Of a DNA stretch of 64,000 nt, positions 1 to 10,760 are shown piece by piece. Source of the stretch: Begonia masoniana. Taxonomy: Eukaryota > Streptophyta > Magnoliopsida > Cucurbitales > Begoniaceae. Location of the stretch: the NCBI GenBank assembly GCA_022432975.1, contig CM039502.1, forward strand, positions 4,888,375 to 4,952,374, read 5' to 3'. A program made the position numbers and the translations under genes. How positions within the stretch are numbered: the first letter of the stretch is position 1; each line of letters begins with the position of its first letter. The notes beneath the pieces are model-generated. The model was given only the letters and a program-made list of their open reading frames with translations, ran no database searches and had not been told where the DNA came from.

Positions 1-182
1 ATGTGTGACGCTTCGCAATTATTATGGATTGTGTAAAACTAGACTTAAATTCCAATTTATTTTCTTTATTGTAAAACAAAAATAATAAAAATTTAAATGC
101 TTTATCTTGATCAAGGACTTTCTCACTTACGGTTGTACGTGTTCAACTACGTACGGCTTAACGACGGGCGTACAGTTTTCTT

Positions 183-256
183 GATACGTGTCAATACGTG
201 AGACACGTGTCATTAGAATGGTGTCGTCTTCTTCCTCCTCTGCGACCTATATATTT
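183..256 (+). promoter_or_regulatory. ABRE/G-box cluster and TATA box of the LEA gene
   Basis: Three ACGT elements lie within 30 bases: ACGTGTC at 186-192, ACGTGAG at 196-202, and the palindrome GACACGTGTC at 202-211. A TATA-like run (TATATAT) follows at 248-254, about 90 bases before the start codon at 346. Clustered ACGTG(T/G)C elements are the classical abscisic-acid response arrangement bound by bZIP factors (known for the ABRE class). This fits a LEA gene downstream. ABA or drought control is inferred. Confidence 0.7.
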
Positions 257-345
257 ACTTGCTTCTGGATCCAAGAGCATGCAACTACCAGAAGATCAAG
301 AAAAAGCAAAGAACTTTGTGGAGAGAATATCGTATATTTTCAACG

Positions 346-1131
346 ATGGCCACCGTATTCTTGTCGAAGAGCTTCGTCTTCAACGTCTCTAAAAGTTTCC
401 CACAGGCGAATCCTATTAGAACGTCACGTAAACTTGGAAGAGTTTGCTTCTGTTCTTCTTCCAACCAATCTACGGTGAGCTTTCTAATTAATGTTTCCAA
501 TAGTGGAAACAATCCTTTGAACTCTTTTTATTTTGAATTTATAGTTAGTCTTAATGTTTGCTTTCAGCGTACGAGTTATGAGCAAGGTAAGAACTGGGGG
601 AAGGATTTGGAAGACCAAGGCAGAGAACTGAGCGGTAGAGCGAAAGAATCTTGGAGAGAGACCACGGACAAAGCCAGAGATCAAGCAGGAGGAATAAAAG
701 AGAGGGCCGAAGAAGTAACAGACCGGGCAGCCGAATCAGCAGAGGGCACAAAAGAGAGGGCGAAAGATTACGCCTACAACACAATGGAGAAGACGAAAGA
801 TATGGCTGAATCAGCAGGACAAAAAGCTTCCGACTCTGCACAGTGCGCGCAGGAGAAGGCGAAGGAAATGGGTTCTTCAATAGCAGACGAAGCGGATCAA
901 GCGAAGGAGAGAATGAAACAAGGAGGACACAACGCGAAAGAGAAGACGGAGGACATTGCCAGAGCTGTGGCCGATAAGGCAAATGAAGAGGCGAATAGGG
1001 CGACGGAGACGGCAGAGAGCATAGGAGAGAAGGCGAAGCAGACGGTGCAGGACGCGTGGGGGGCGGCGAAAGAGACGACGCAGAAGTTGAAAGAAAGCGT
1101 AATGGGGTCTGATGATGGCCAAAAGCATTAA
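346..1131 (+). CDS. Late embryogenesis abundant protein, LEA_4/group 3 type, probably organelle-targeted
   Basis: Two exons, 346-474 and 568-1131, give about 230 residues. The intron (475-567) has GTGAGC at its donor and TTTCAG at its acceptor. Residues 1-45 are Ser/Arg-rich with few acidic residues, like a plastid or mitochondrial transit peptide. From about residue 46 to the end the protein is very rich in Ala, Lys, Glu, Asp and Thr, with repeated 11-residue units (AKE, DKA, EKA-type steps). This is the signature of LEA_4 proteins, which are disordered in solution and become helical on drying to protect membranes and enzymes. The start is the first ATG after the TATA box in a frame that continues into the repeats. 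The intron is 93 bases with no stop, so unspliced RNA stays in frame. Function is inferred from composition; the exact subgroup is uncertain. Confidence 0.85.
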   Translation: MATVFLSKSFVFNVSKSFPQANPIRTSRKLGRVCFCSSSNQSTVSFLINVSNSGNNPLNSFYFEFIVSLNVCFQRTSYEQGKNWGKDLEDQGRELSGRAKESWRETTDKARDQAGGIKERAEEVTDRAAESAEGTKERAKDYAYNTMEKTKDMAESAGQKASDSAQCAQEKAKEMGSSIADEADQAKERMKQGGHNAKEKTEDIARAVADKANEEANRATETAESIGEKAKQTVQDAWGAAKETTQKLKESVMGSDDGQKH

Positions 1132-1215
1132 GCACTGCAGCCTGTATGGTTTTGCATTTGGTTGAGTTAATTTGATATAACTAAGAACCTTTGCAAATGA
1201 ATGATATGGTTTATC

Positions 1216-1221
1216 AATAAA
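1216..1221 (+). terminator. Poly(A) signal AATAAA of the LEA gene
   Basis: A canonical AATAAA lies about 85 bases after the LEA stop codon, followed by T-rich sequence. The rest of 1132-1451 holds no other recognisable feature. Confidence 0.5.
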
Positions 1222-1560
1222 ATGTTATTTTTGTTTATATAAATTGGGCTCCGAAGTCGGTGACGGATAGAAATGGCGGTGCGAGCAGTAATTGAGTTTG
1301 ATCACCCGTTGGACTGGGTCTGGTTCTTTTCTTTATATCAACAATGACATTTCTTTAACAAGGATAAGTATTTTTTAGGTTGCAAAAAAAAGATAATTAT
1401 CATATTTACCTTCAAAATATAGGTGGTTAATAAATTAGATCTTAAATATTTGGGTAAATTCCAAAAACCACCCTCAAGTATGGGTATTTCCTGAAAAAAC
1501 CCTCTGACTTTAAGTCGTCGCAGTTAAAACCTCGTAGTTTTTAAAACTAACAAAAAAACC

Positions 1561-1768
1561 CCTGGCGGGGGGCCGAATTGCAATTCGGGGGGCCGATAGC
1601 CCCCCGATAGCCCCCCGAATCCGAAATTACAAAGGAATTCGGGGGGCCGCACTGTTCATGCCGGGGGGCCGCATGAACAGTGCGGGGGGCCGCACTGTTC
1701 ATGCCGGGGGGCCGCATGAACAGTGCGGGGGGCCGCATGAACAGTGCGGCCCCCCGCATGAACAGTGT
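1561..1768. repeat. GC-rich left end module of FB1
   Basis: A stretch of GGGGGGCC blocks is interleaved with GAATTGCAATTC, GATAGCCCCCC and six copies of ACTGTTCATG or its complement CATGAACAGT (1641-1768). The six copies are in mixed orientation, so the module can fold on itself as well as pair with the right arm. Probable transposase-binding or structural sequence (inference). Confidence 0.75.
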
Positions 1769-2710
1769 TTTTTCATTATTTTTAAATAATTTTAAAAAAT
1801 ACCAAATTATATTCAATTCACTTAAAATTTTTACCACATATTCATCACATCATGGGAAAATAATGTAAAAAGTTTCGTGATTTTTTTAAATTGTTTATGA
1901 TTTAATATAATTTTTTATAAAATAATGTCATTAAAATTACAATATATCGCACAAGTGTTATAAAATCACGAAACTTTTTACATTATCTTGCCATGATGGA
2001 ATGAACATGTGGTAAAAATTTCAAATAAATTGAATATGATTTGGTATTTTTTAAAAAATTAAATTTTCATTTCTTTTATTTTTTTTATTTTTAATAAAAG
2101 AAAATATTAAATCATATTCAATTAAATTGAAATTTTTACCATATATTCATTACATTATGAAAATGTAATATAAAAGTTTCGTGATTTTTTAACATTTTTA
2201 TACAAATTAATGAATTTTTTTACAAATTAATGACTTCTTCAACTTCAAAGGAGGACAACTTTTACTACGGGTATTCGATTGCAGCTGAAAAAATATCAAA
2301 TTGAATCTCGCTCAGAGATCTACACACATTCATTAGGTACAACCCATGACAGCCTTTTTCGGGCTCAAAATATATCGTTTAAAGCCTCAAATTGAAGTCT
2401 GAAGAAGAAATGAAGATTTAATTTTTTAAAAAATACCAAATCATATTCAATTTATTTGAAAATTTTACCACATGTTCATTACATCATGGCAAGATAATGT
2501 AAAAAGTTTCGTGATTTTATAACACTTGTGCGATATATTGTAATTTTAATGACATTATTTATAAAAAATTATATTAAATCATAAATAATTTAAAAAAATC
2601 CCGAAACTTTTACATTATTTTCCCATGATGTGATGAATATGTGGTAAAAATTTTAAGTGAATTGAATATAATTTGGTATTTTTTAAAATTATTTAAAAAT
2701 AATGAAAAAA

Positions 2711-2880
2711 CACTGTTCATGCGGCCCCCCGCACTGTTCATGCGGCCCCCCGCATGAACAGTGCGGCCCCCGAATTCCTTTGTAATTTCGGATTCGGGGG
2801 GCTATCGGGGGGCTATCGGCCCCCCGAATTGCAATTCGGCCCCCCGAATTGCAATTCGGCCCCCCGCCGGGGGTTTTTTT
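2711..2880. repeat. GC-rich right end module of FB1
   Basis: This is the inverted counterpart of 1561-1768. It carries only three ACTGTTCATG/CATGAACAGT copies (2711-2765) but two copies of the GAATTGCAATTC palindrome where the left has one. The arms therefore differ in unit number, which implies expansion or contraction after or during formation. Confidence 0.7.
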
Positions 2881-2989
2881 GTTAGTTTTAAAAACTACGA
2901 GGTTTTGACTGCGACGACTTAAAGTCAGAGGGTTTTTTCGGGAAATACCCATACTTGAGGGTGGTTTTTGGAATTTACCCTAAATATTT

Positions 2990-4168
2990 TCGTTAACGAA
3001 GTTATCTTGAAAGTATAAATATATTAATAAAATAGTCCATGACGGGGAACCAGTATCAGAGAATGGCCCATGTTCTCTTTACGGTCATTTATAGGTTGTC
3101 CGATTAGGTTCTTACCAAGTGTTATCTTTGTGTCTTTTTTTAGAGTTAGTGTGATTTTAATAATTTTGGTTTGTTTTCAAGCTCGGACGAATTTGCTGAT
3201 TTCGAGCTAGTAGCAGAAGTTGTCGTTCCTATAAAAAAGATAAACAGTCATCATCGAGATAGAGATATGACGAGATTGTTAGGATTAGACATCTTAATCC
3301 ATCTGTAATGAATGATCGAAAAATTAAAAAAGAAACAACACGCAGATATATAGTAGTTTACTTTCGTTGTGAGAGCTACGTCCACTGGCTGCTGACAGAT
3401 TTCACTAAGAAGAAAAACGAGTTACAACAGTTTTGCCTCAAAATCTCAGTTACTCTCACTTATCACTCGATAACCTAAATACGTCTTTATATAGTAGACG
3501 ATTTAGGGTTACAGAATAACATGGTAAATAATGACCAAAATACCCTCAAATCTAAATTAGACTCTATAACTCAACAGAGATCTGGTCGTTAGCACGTTGC
3601 GTATATGTACGTATGGATTTCTCATATTTAATTTACTACATTCATGATATTTGGTTTTGTTGGGATATGTTAGGAGGATGAATCATCTTGATACTTTGAC
3701 CAGTCTTGCAGTCAAAATATCACGAGACTATCTTGTTACATCTTGTGTTGTGTGGACGTAGTATCTTTTACACGTACGGGAAACTAGCAGTAAGGCAGTG
3801 ATGACGCATTCTTTTGGTTTCAAATCCTTAAACCTGATCAGGGTGTTGATGTCGTGGCGAACTGACGATTTTCTTCGCGGGTCACTCAGGTGATGGGCTG
3901 GATCCGCATCACGATTTTCTTCGGTCTCATGAGACGTTGTTTGGTCTTCGGATCACTGTCTTTCGGTGATAATGTGTCGGAATGAGTCCATATGTGATCT
4001 TCATTTTTCACTAATAACGTTTTCTATTGAAAACAGTGAGGGTTATTTTTATTATATAGTCACCTATGTACGTGACATGTTTTATAACTACCTCACTGAG
4101 AACTCGTTGAACTGTTTTTGATAAAAAGAAATAAAGAGGTTTACTTAACAGTTTTATAACTTGATGCA
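2990..4168. other. Intergenic, no gene seen
   Basis: AT-rich sequence with stops in all frames. I see no repeat boundary, RNA gene or conserved coding segment. Confidence 0.5.
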
Positions 4169-5112
4169 TAGATTTAAGGATTAAGTGCAAAAATCGGGCT
4201 GAAGTATCGTAAAAGTGCAAAAAAGAGCTTAACCTTTGAAAAGTGCATAATAAAGCTCGGCGGGTACCCGCTGACCCCCCGCAGAGGGTGCAGCGGGTAC
4301 CCGCCCAAAATGAGCGGGTACCCGCGTCCACATTTAGGTGACATTAACATTAATTTTTTAAAAATATACTAAACGATATGCACTTTATTTGAAATTTTTA
4401 TCACACGTTCTCCATATTATGAAAAGATAATCTGAAAATTTTCGTGATTTTCTAACATTTGTACGATTTATTGTAATTTTATTTAATTATTTTATAAAAT
4501 AATTATAATAAATCATAGAAGTATTAGAAAATAACAAAAAATTTTAGATTATTTTGTCATGTTAAAAAAAACATGTAGTAAAAATTGCAAGTAAAATTAA
4601 TATCGTTTGATAGTTTTTTAAAATTAATATATAAAATAAAGAAGAAATTGAGATTAATTTTAAAAAACTATCAAACGATATTAATTTTACTTGAACTTTT
4701 TACTACATATTTTTTTTAACATGACAAAATAATCTAAATTTTTTTGTTATTTTCTAATACTTCTATGATTTATTATAATTATTTTATAAAATAATTAAAT
4801 AAAATTACAATAAATTGTACAAATGTTAGAAAATCACGAAAATTTTCAGATTATCTTTTCATAATATGGAGAACGTGTGATAAAAATTTCAAATAAATTG
4901 CATATCGTTTAGTATATTTTTAAAAAATTAATGTTAATGTCACCTAAATGTAGACGCGGGTACCCGCTCATTTTGGGCGGGTACCCGCTGCACCCTCTGC
5001 GGGGAGTCAGCGGGTACCCGCCGAGCTTTATTATGCACTTTTCAAAGTTTAAGCTCTTTTTTGCTCTTTTACGATACTTCAGCCCGATTTTTGCACTTAA
5101 TCCTAGATTTAA
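4169..5112. mobile_element. Foldback element FB2, 4178-5103
   Basis: A perfect 9-bp duplication TAGATTTAA (4169-4177 and 5104-5112) flanks inverted ends GGATTAAGTGCAAAAATCGG and their complement. Each arm carries three copies of the palindromic word GCGGGTACCCGC (left about 4259-4325, right about 4955-5021), then an AT-rich core. The core is a nested inverted pair: the segment beginning AAACGATATGCA and its inverted partner ending ATATCGTTT occur in both arms. The axis lies near 4640. Non-autonomous, 926 bp. It shares its core closely with FB3 at 19800. Confidence 0.88.
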
Positions 5113-5407
5113 AATGCAATCATATTTTAAAAGTAAGATAAAAACTCTTTTTTTTTTTTTTTAAATCAAGATGCATCATACATAAATTTCTACTAAGTTA
5201 GTCACTCACCCCAACGACCCTCTTACAATCCACATAAAGAGAAAGTTAATAGCTTCATTGAAGATTTTGGAGAAGCGGCTTGTTATTTCTTTTCTTAGAA
5301 TATATTTCCTTGGAAGATTTGGTTGTTTAATTTTGACATGTACTTATTTGGATGATTGAATTTCTTTACTTCCTGCACAGTTGGATATATTAAGTATTTA
5401 TTTTATA
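5113..5407. other. Intergenic, no gene seen
   Basis: AT-rich DNA directly after FB2, with a T-run at about 5149-5162. Nothing coding is recognisable. Confidence 0.4.
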
Positions 5408-5601
5408 AATAATGTTAGGTGTACTCTCTTAATTCAACTATATAAAAATACTTATTGATGTATTAAATAATGATTGATGCAATTTATATAATGACTATTT
5501 ATAATTTATTATATTAATTACACTTTAATTTCATCAATCATTATTTGACTCGTCAACGAGTATTTTAAGATAGTATAATAAGAGAGTGCACGTAGCAATA
5601 T
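5408..5601. mobile_element. MITE family M, copy A
   Basis: About 194 bp with imperfect terminal inverted repeats (left begins AATAATGTTAGGTGTACTCT; the right end reads inward as ATATTGCTACGTGCACTCTC). The inner inverted segments resemble TCAAACAATGATTG. Two further copies sit at about 36571-36755 and 59342-59526. No coding capacity and no certain target duplication. Superfamily not assigned. Confidence 0.65.
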
Positions 5602-5739
5602 ACTCTTATTTTATTTGCACTATCTGCTTAAGATTTCATTATATGAGCTTCTTGTATTTATTTTAAAAATTTCCGCTGTCAAATTTAGTCTTGGACTGAG
5701 TAATTGGTCTCTTCTCGAAAATCAAATCGTATGACCCGA

Positions 5740-5880
5740 CATTTCTGTTCCGGCCCTTCTCTAGGTCGTGACAATGCCCAATTTTGTATTTCTCATCACA
5801 CTCGTACCATAAGCCTTTCTCTCGTCTAGTTTGAAGCTTGACATCAGGCAATGTTTGGAAAGGAAAATTCCCTTTGGACT
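5740..5880 (-). pseudogene. Relic of a Ty3/gypsy gag zinc-knuckle region
   Basis: The minus strand reads LPDVKLQTRREKGLWYECDE followed by KYKIGHCH. This is the pre-knuckle and knuckle pattern (R-R-x-K-G-L-C-x-x-C-D-E-K-Y-x-x-G-H-x-C) of gypsy gag proteins, with the first Cys replaced by Trp. Frames on either side are broken and no LTRs were found nearby. A short decayed fragment. Confidence 0.5.
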
Positions 5881-6039
5881 TGCTGTTTTGGCATAGGTAG
5901 AGATGCTTCTGTAATTGTTGTTGAGAAAATGAAGGCCACTAGTAGAGGAAAGATGTTGATTTGGGTAATTATGAAATGAATTATTTTGACCTGGGCTAGA
6001 TCGAATGCCTCTCAAACCATCAGAATTAGGGCTCACTCG

Positions 6040-7560
6040 ATTGTTCTCTTAATAAGATTTCGGGCCTACTTAAGCACCATATTTTTATCTCTTCTATCTT
6101 TTGGGATGTCTGCATGATACGAACCCAATCCATTAGGCCTTATAACCATCTGTTCAACTTTTATTACCGACTTACTCACTCAATTCCTTATAGCCCAATC
6201 CAGGTCATATTCGGACGAGAAATAAGTGAACTTTAAAGGAGGTCAATCAATTTAGTTGTCGACAAAGAATTCTACTCATCTTAATCGCTAAAAAAATTTG
6301 AGATTTCAAGATTCCAATTGATCTTCTTCAATACGGTAATCGTTTCGATTTGTGATAAAATTTTCTGATAAAAAAGTTATCCTTTTAAACAACTCAACAT
6401 ATTCAAACGTTAAAGCCAATATTTTTAGAAATAAAAATTGCTCAATTAGCAGAAGATCATTTTTAAATATGTAAATTAGAATGTTAACATTGTAAAACTT
6501 GCATGATTTTTGGAACCATGCAAAGTTCAGAATAAAAAAAAAGCAATGATTGTGCAATGATAGGGAGTTTGAGCTTCCAAGATGGCGTCTCTGAATTTTC
6601 TGCCATCTAAACATAAATAAATTTTCTGATCAAATATTTATTATGGAGTTAGAAGTTTGATGTCTCAAACGACGTGAATGTTACAATGTTCAGTAAATTC
6701 TAAAGTAAATATCAAATGATTTGCAACCATCTTGTAAAAATCAAACAATCTTTACTGTGTCAGCAGCAATTATGATTAAGACTCTGTGCATTGATGGGAT
6801 TCACCAAACTCTAAAGCTTCATAAAAGTTCAAGTCAAACTGGCCATCGGAGGAGTTATTTGGGAATCGGTAACACCCAATTGTTGATGCTGACATAACAC
6901 AACACTTTGCTGTTTTCTGAAAAAAAAAATTCAAATATTTGAACTTGTTTTGCTTACTTCTTTCTCTATTTTTGTATTTTTTGAACATTTAGAAACATTT
7001 TTTGTTGGTTTGGATAGACCATTTAGTGTTCAAATATATCACCCTCCATTCTTTTACTTGTTATTGTTTGTATGGGGCAATACGCATGTACAAAAGTGCA
7101 AACCATTCAAGTGGATTTTCCACTAAAGCATCGCCCATTGGCTTTTTCTTTCAGTTCTGGCACTCTAGAGAGAGAGAGAGAGAGATGGTCCCATAGATTG
7201 GAGTGGCTCAGAACAAAAAGCTTGATCCACTTCAGAATGGCTGGAAAGGGAGATGGGAAAATGACTTGTTTAATGATAACGTTAAATGCAGTGGTGGATA
7301 AAAGGAGATGGCTGTGATTAATACGAATCGAAGCTTTGTTTTTACATGTGGATTTACGTTCACATGCGCAGCATTTATCAACTCAAGTCTCTCCACCTTC
7401 CACTTGCTTTTTTTAATGATTAAACTAGTTGTCTTGTCTTTGTGATCAACTCTAGCCCTCACTTTTAGCAGACTTCATAAAATGATCTCTCTCTCTGTCT
7501 CTCTGTCTCTCTCTCTCTCCGCTATGGTTTTCTTTTTTAATGTTTCTGAACATCACGGGT
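6040..7560. other. Intergenic, no gene seen
   Basis: AT-rich sequence with a short (GA)n at about 7167-7184 and (CT)n runs at about 7481-7518. The (CT)n part may belong to the 5' leader of the peroxidase gene that follows. No coding segment recognised. Confidence 0.4.
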
Positions 7561-7696
7561 CGTGATTCTTCTCATTAATTTTCAACATGACAATCTCTTT
7601 TCCAATGAAACTCTACATCTCTTCTTTCTTATTCTAGCATTTCACATTTTCTCTCATTGTTCATCCTTTGTCACAACCTGCAACTTATTATTCGTC

Positions 7697-9165
7697 ATGT
7701 TGTTTCCCTCTTCTTCTTCTTCTTCTTCGTCTTCACTCCTCACTTGTTTTTCTCTCACTGCTACTCCTTTTTCTCTCATCAAAAACACCTTCAGCCGCGA
7801 GAAACACCTCGCGCCGCCATGGCCAACTCTCTATCAACTATTATAACAAAACGTGCCCTCAAGTTGACCAACTCGTGGCCTCCATTACAACCGAGCTGTT
7901 CAAAGAAGCTCCAGTGTCTGGCCCTGCAACTCTTCGTCTCTTCTTCCATGATTGCTTTGTCGAAGTAATCTAAATCATTAAATTTAAACATACACCCACT
8001 TTGCTTTTTCTCATCCCCATCTAAATTTATCATAACATTATCTATCATCAATCTTTCGATATGGGGATTTAACCTAAGTGTAAGGTCGATGCCGATTTTT
8101 CATGGCTGTCGCCTAAATTCTAATGTGGTTTGTTTTGTGGGAATTTGAAGGGTTGTGATGGATCGATTCTGATATCGTCGAATCCAGCCAAAAAAGTGTT
8201 GGCTGAGAAGGACGCGGACGATAATAAGGATTTGAGGGAAGAGGGATTCGAGGTTGTGAAGAAGGCAAAGGCTATGGTTGAAAGCAAGTGCCCTGGTATT
8301 GTGTCTTGCGCAGACATTCTTGCAATTGCAGCCAGAGATTATGTCCACTTGGTATTCTATCCTCTTCCATTCATATCTTCTTCCTCTCTTTGAATCTATA
8401 ATATATATATATATATATATATACTGCTCTTGAGTAATATAAATATAGAAACAATGGCGAAACAAAGTATTTTTGGATTTTCAGTATTCAAAGTAAACAA
8501 CTATCATATAATTTGCACGTGAAATTTATCAAAAACAACTCACGTGACTAAGTATTACAAAAAAATATTCATGGCCCGTGCAGGCAGGAGGACCTTATTA
8601 CGAGGTGAAGAAAGGAAGGTGGGATGGTAAATTATCAATGGCATCAAGAGTAACCTCCAACCTCCCTCGAGCGAATTCGACAGTTGATTTTCTGCTCAAA
8701 CTCTTCCTCTCCAAAGGCCTAACCGCCTCTGACCTAGTCGTCCTCTCTGGTGCACACACCATCGGTTTTGCCCACTGTGACCACTTCATCCCTCGTTTAT
8801 ATGATTACCAAGGTAAAAAGCAACCAGATCCAACCATTGACTCGAGGCTCTTGAAGGCTCTCAAGATGTCGTGTCCTTTTTCTGGTGGAAACACTGATAT
8901 TGTTGTTCCGTTTGATGTTACCACACCATTTTTGTTCGACCATGCTTATTATGCTAATTTGGAAGGAAAATTAGGGTTGCTAGTAACTGATCAGGCTTTG
9001 TTTATGGATGCAAGAACCAAGCCTATTGTTGAAGCTATGGCTAAGGATAATCAGAAGTTTTTCCAAGCTTTTATCGTGGCTATGGAGAAGATGGGATCCA
9101 TTGGAGTGAAGAGAGGAAGAAGACATGGAGAGAGAAGGATAGATTGTAGCATTCACAAAGAATAA
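7697..9165 (+). CDS. PRX19-like: Class III peroxidase, peroxidase-19-like; start codon out of frame
   Basis: Secretory haem peroxidase that uses H2O2 to oxidise wall phenolics. Exons: 7697(?)-7964, 8151-8351, 8584-9165, all with GT-AG borders at phase 0. Visible are the distal site RLFFHDCF (active Arg and His), the Ca site [20 protein letters not shown], the proximal haem ligand motif [12 protein letters not shown], and a C-terminus [14 protein letters not shown] characteristic of the peroxidase 19 group. A hydrophobic signal segment ([13 protein letters not shown]) precedes [12 protein letters not shown]. The peroxidase frame has no ATG between the stop TAG at 7635 and the signal segment. 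The nearest suitable ATG (7697) is in another frame and separated by a (TTC)n tract. So the gene has a one-base slip in the microsatellite, either real (null or low expression) or an assembly error. The body is otherwise intact. Intron 2 holds an (AT)n tract at 8399-8423. Confidence 0.85.
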
Positions 9166-9943
9166 TTTTTTTCCTTCATTACTTTGGGTGCTGATAATGT
9201 TGTGGATGAGACTTGTGCAAGTCCCATAAGTTTATTTACTTGTGAAAAGTAAACGTATTTACTTTTGAAAATCATCAAATTCTTTGATGTTCCACTAAAC
9301 ATAATTTGGGTCACTGAACTTTTATATCAAAAAAAAAAAATCAAATACGGAAGACTAACTATTTAACACCCACGTTAGAATTTGGAAAAAAACAAACAAC
9401 ATGAAGGTTTTCATAAATAATAACGAGAAAGTTACATAAAAAGAAAAGGGAATATAAACACTTATCACTTTCTTGTACATAATTCAGTATCATCAGCAAT
9501 GAGAAGGAAACTTCAGTACCAAATAAAATCACTTAGACTTAGTTCCACTATATCTAGTTTGATTATCTGTCTACAGTGAAAACTAAGATGTTATTATGTT
9601 TTTTCTTCGAAAACAAACTGAACCACACTCATCGGATAACACAAGTACCGAAGAGGAACACTTAAGAACCTCCATTGAATGGTTGCAGTCACAAGCTCAG
9701 TGTCATCTTTAGATTCAACAATGTCACATAACATGACAATATTCACATATGCTATATACACCCTGAACAATGTTTTGATATCATATTATGGAGTTGTCTG
9801 ATAAATTAGTTTACAAATAATACTTCACTTTGATACAGATCATTCTTGTTGGGGAAAATATGAAGAGAAGCGTGTTATTTTTATTGGAAATAGAGATTTT
9901 AGAGGAAAACATAACAAGGAATGGAACAAACGTGTTGTAACCT

Positions 9944-9946
<3 letters not shown>
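9166..9946. other. Intergenic after the peroxidase
   Basis: 3' flank and AT-rich DNA. I see no gene. Confidence 0.4.

Positions 9947-9999
<53 letters not shown>
9947..9999 (+). repeat. 53-base poly(T) tract
   Basis: An uninterrupted run of T immediately precedes a GC-richer, gene-like block. It could be the poly(A) tail of a minus-strand retroposed sequence or a simple homopolymer. Length in the assembly is likely unreliable. Confidence 0.8.
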
Positions 10000-10005
<6 letters not shown>

Positions 10006-10019
10006 CCCTCTCTTTCTCT

Positions 10020-10760
10020 ATTGAGGGCAGTGACAGAAATTGGGATTTACTCTTCAATTAACTCATTTTTTTTCTTTATTTTTTCTTTCTTATTCTCTCT
10101 AATTTGTGAGGGAAACTTTGGGAAGACCGGGTGGGTGAAGAAGGAAAGTTTTATTTTACTCCTGCTATGGCACCGCAAAGAATCTTTCTTCTCCACCCCT
10201 GTTAAGAAATTGAACTTTTTGCAAATTTCTTCTTCTTCAATTGAGGTTATTCTCGGTGATTTTCAATGGAGCGTTTGAAGCATTAGGTTTTTGTTTTCGA
10301 ATCGAGAGAGAAGCTTATTGGACAAGCCAAAATCCTTCCCCTCTTTGATGTTGCTTCGTCGGAATAAACTAAGAAATTTACGCTCTCTGTTGGAAGGGGG
10401 TAATTCGTGCTGATTTCGGTGAGAATTTGGTAGAGAAAAACGTTGGATTCTACGAGGTTGATCAGAGGTTTCCGAGAATCGGAAATTAGTTTGGCCGAAG
10501 GTAAAAATCTGATCTCTTTCTCTCTGTTCTTGTCATGGATTTCATGTGTGGGAGTTGGAACTTTGTGTGGGTTTCATGCTCAAATTCTGCTGTTGGCTTT
10601 GATCTTGGTTTGAGCTTTGGAATCGACTTGTGAATGAAGTCCGGTGAGTTTGTGTCAAGGTCGCGGACAGCTTCACGAGGCGACACTGTCTCGTTCCGCC
10701 CGCACACCTTGGCGTTGGACCAATGTCCAGATTTTGTGACTGCAACCATATAATGCGCTT
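10020..10760 (+). other. Gene-like 5' fragment with a 39-codon reading frame at 10634-10753
   Basis: Composition changes from AT-rich to balanced, with features of a leader (CT-rich segments, a possible donor AAG|GTAAAA near 10500). An ATG at 10634 opens a 39-residue frame beginning MKSGEFVSRSRTASRGDTVS and ending at TAA 10751-10753. Directly after this the sequence becomes AT-rich and non-coding. I do not recognise the peptide. It may be the promoter and first exon of a gene whose remainder was lost, or a chance frame. Confidence 0.3.

Larger units (their letters stand above)
1443..2989. mobile_element. Foldback element FB1 (MULE-type 9-bp target duplication), 1452-2980
   Basis: The element is bounded by the perfect 9-bp repeat TAAATATTT at 1443-1451 and 2981-2989. 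Its ends are inverted: GGGTAAATTCCAAAAACCAC at 1452 and the complement ending at 2980. The inverted arms run from 1452 to about 2090 and from about 2408 to 2980, around a loop of roughly 320 bp. Each arm holds an AT-rich core that is itself an inverted pair, the halves reading toward each other around ATGTCATTAAAATTACAAT. No transposase is encoded, so it is non-autonomous. A 9-bp duplication with long terminal inverted repeats is typical of Mutator-like elements. It lies about 320 bp downstream of the LEA stop. Confidence 0.88.

Noticed and set aside
188..478. Open frame overlapping the LEA leader and first exon in another frame
   Set aside because: It runs through the TATA box and across the LEA intron donor. 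Its composition is not protein-like and the LEA frame explains the region.
551..1135. Long minus-strand frame opposite the LEA repeats
   Set aside because: It is the antisense shadow of a repetitive Lys/Glu/Ala coding exon, giving only Ser/Leu/Pro/Arg runs.
1547..1837. Minus-strand frame in the FB1 end module
   Set aside because: It translates tandem GGGGGGCC/CATGAACAGT units and is an artefact of the repeat.
1641..2765. CRISPR-like array suggested by regularly spaced GC-rich repeats
   Set aside because: Repeats are inverted as well as direct, have no unique spacers and lie in a plant transposon with a 9-bp target duplication.
7819..7968. ATG in good context (GCCGCCATGGCC) inside the peroxidase exon
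   Set aside because: It is out of frame with the peroxidase and yields no recognisable product.
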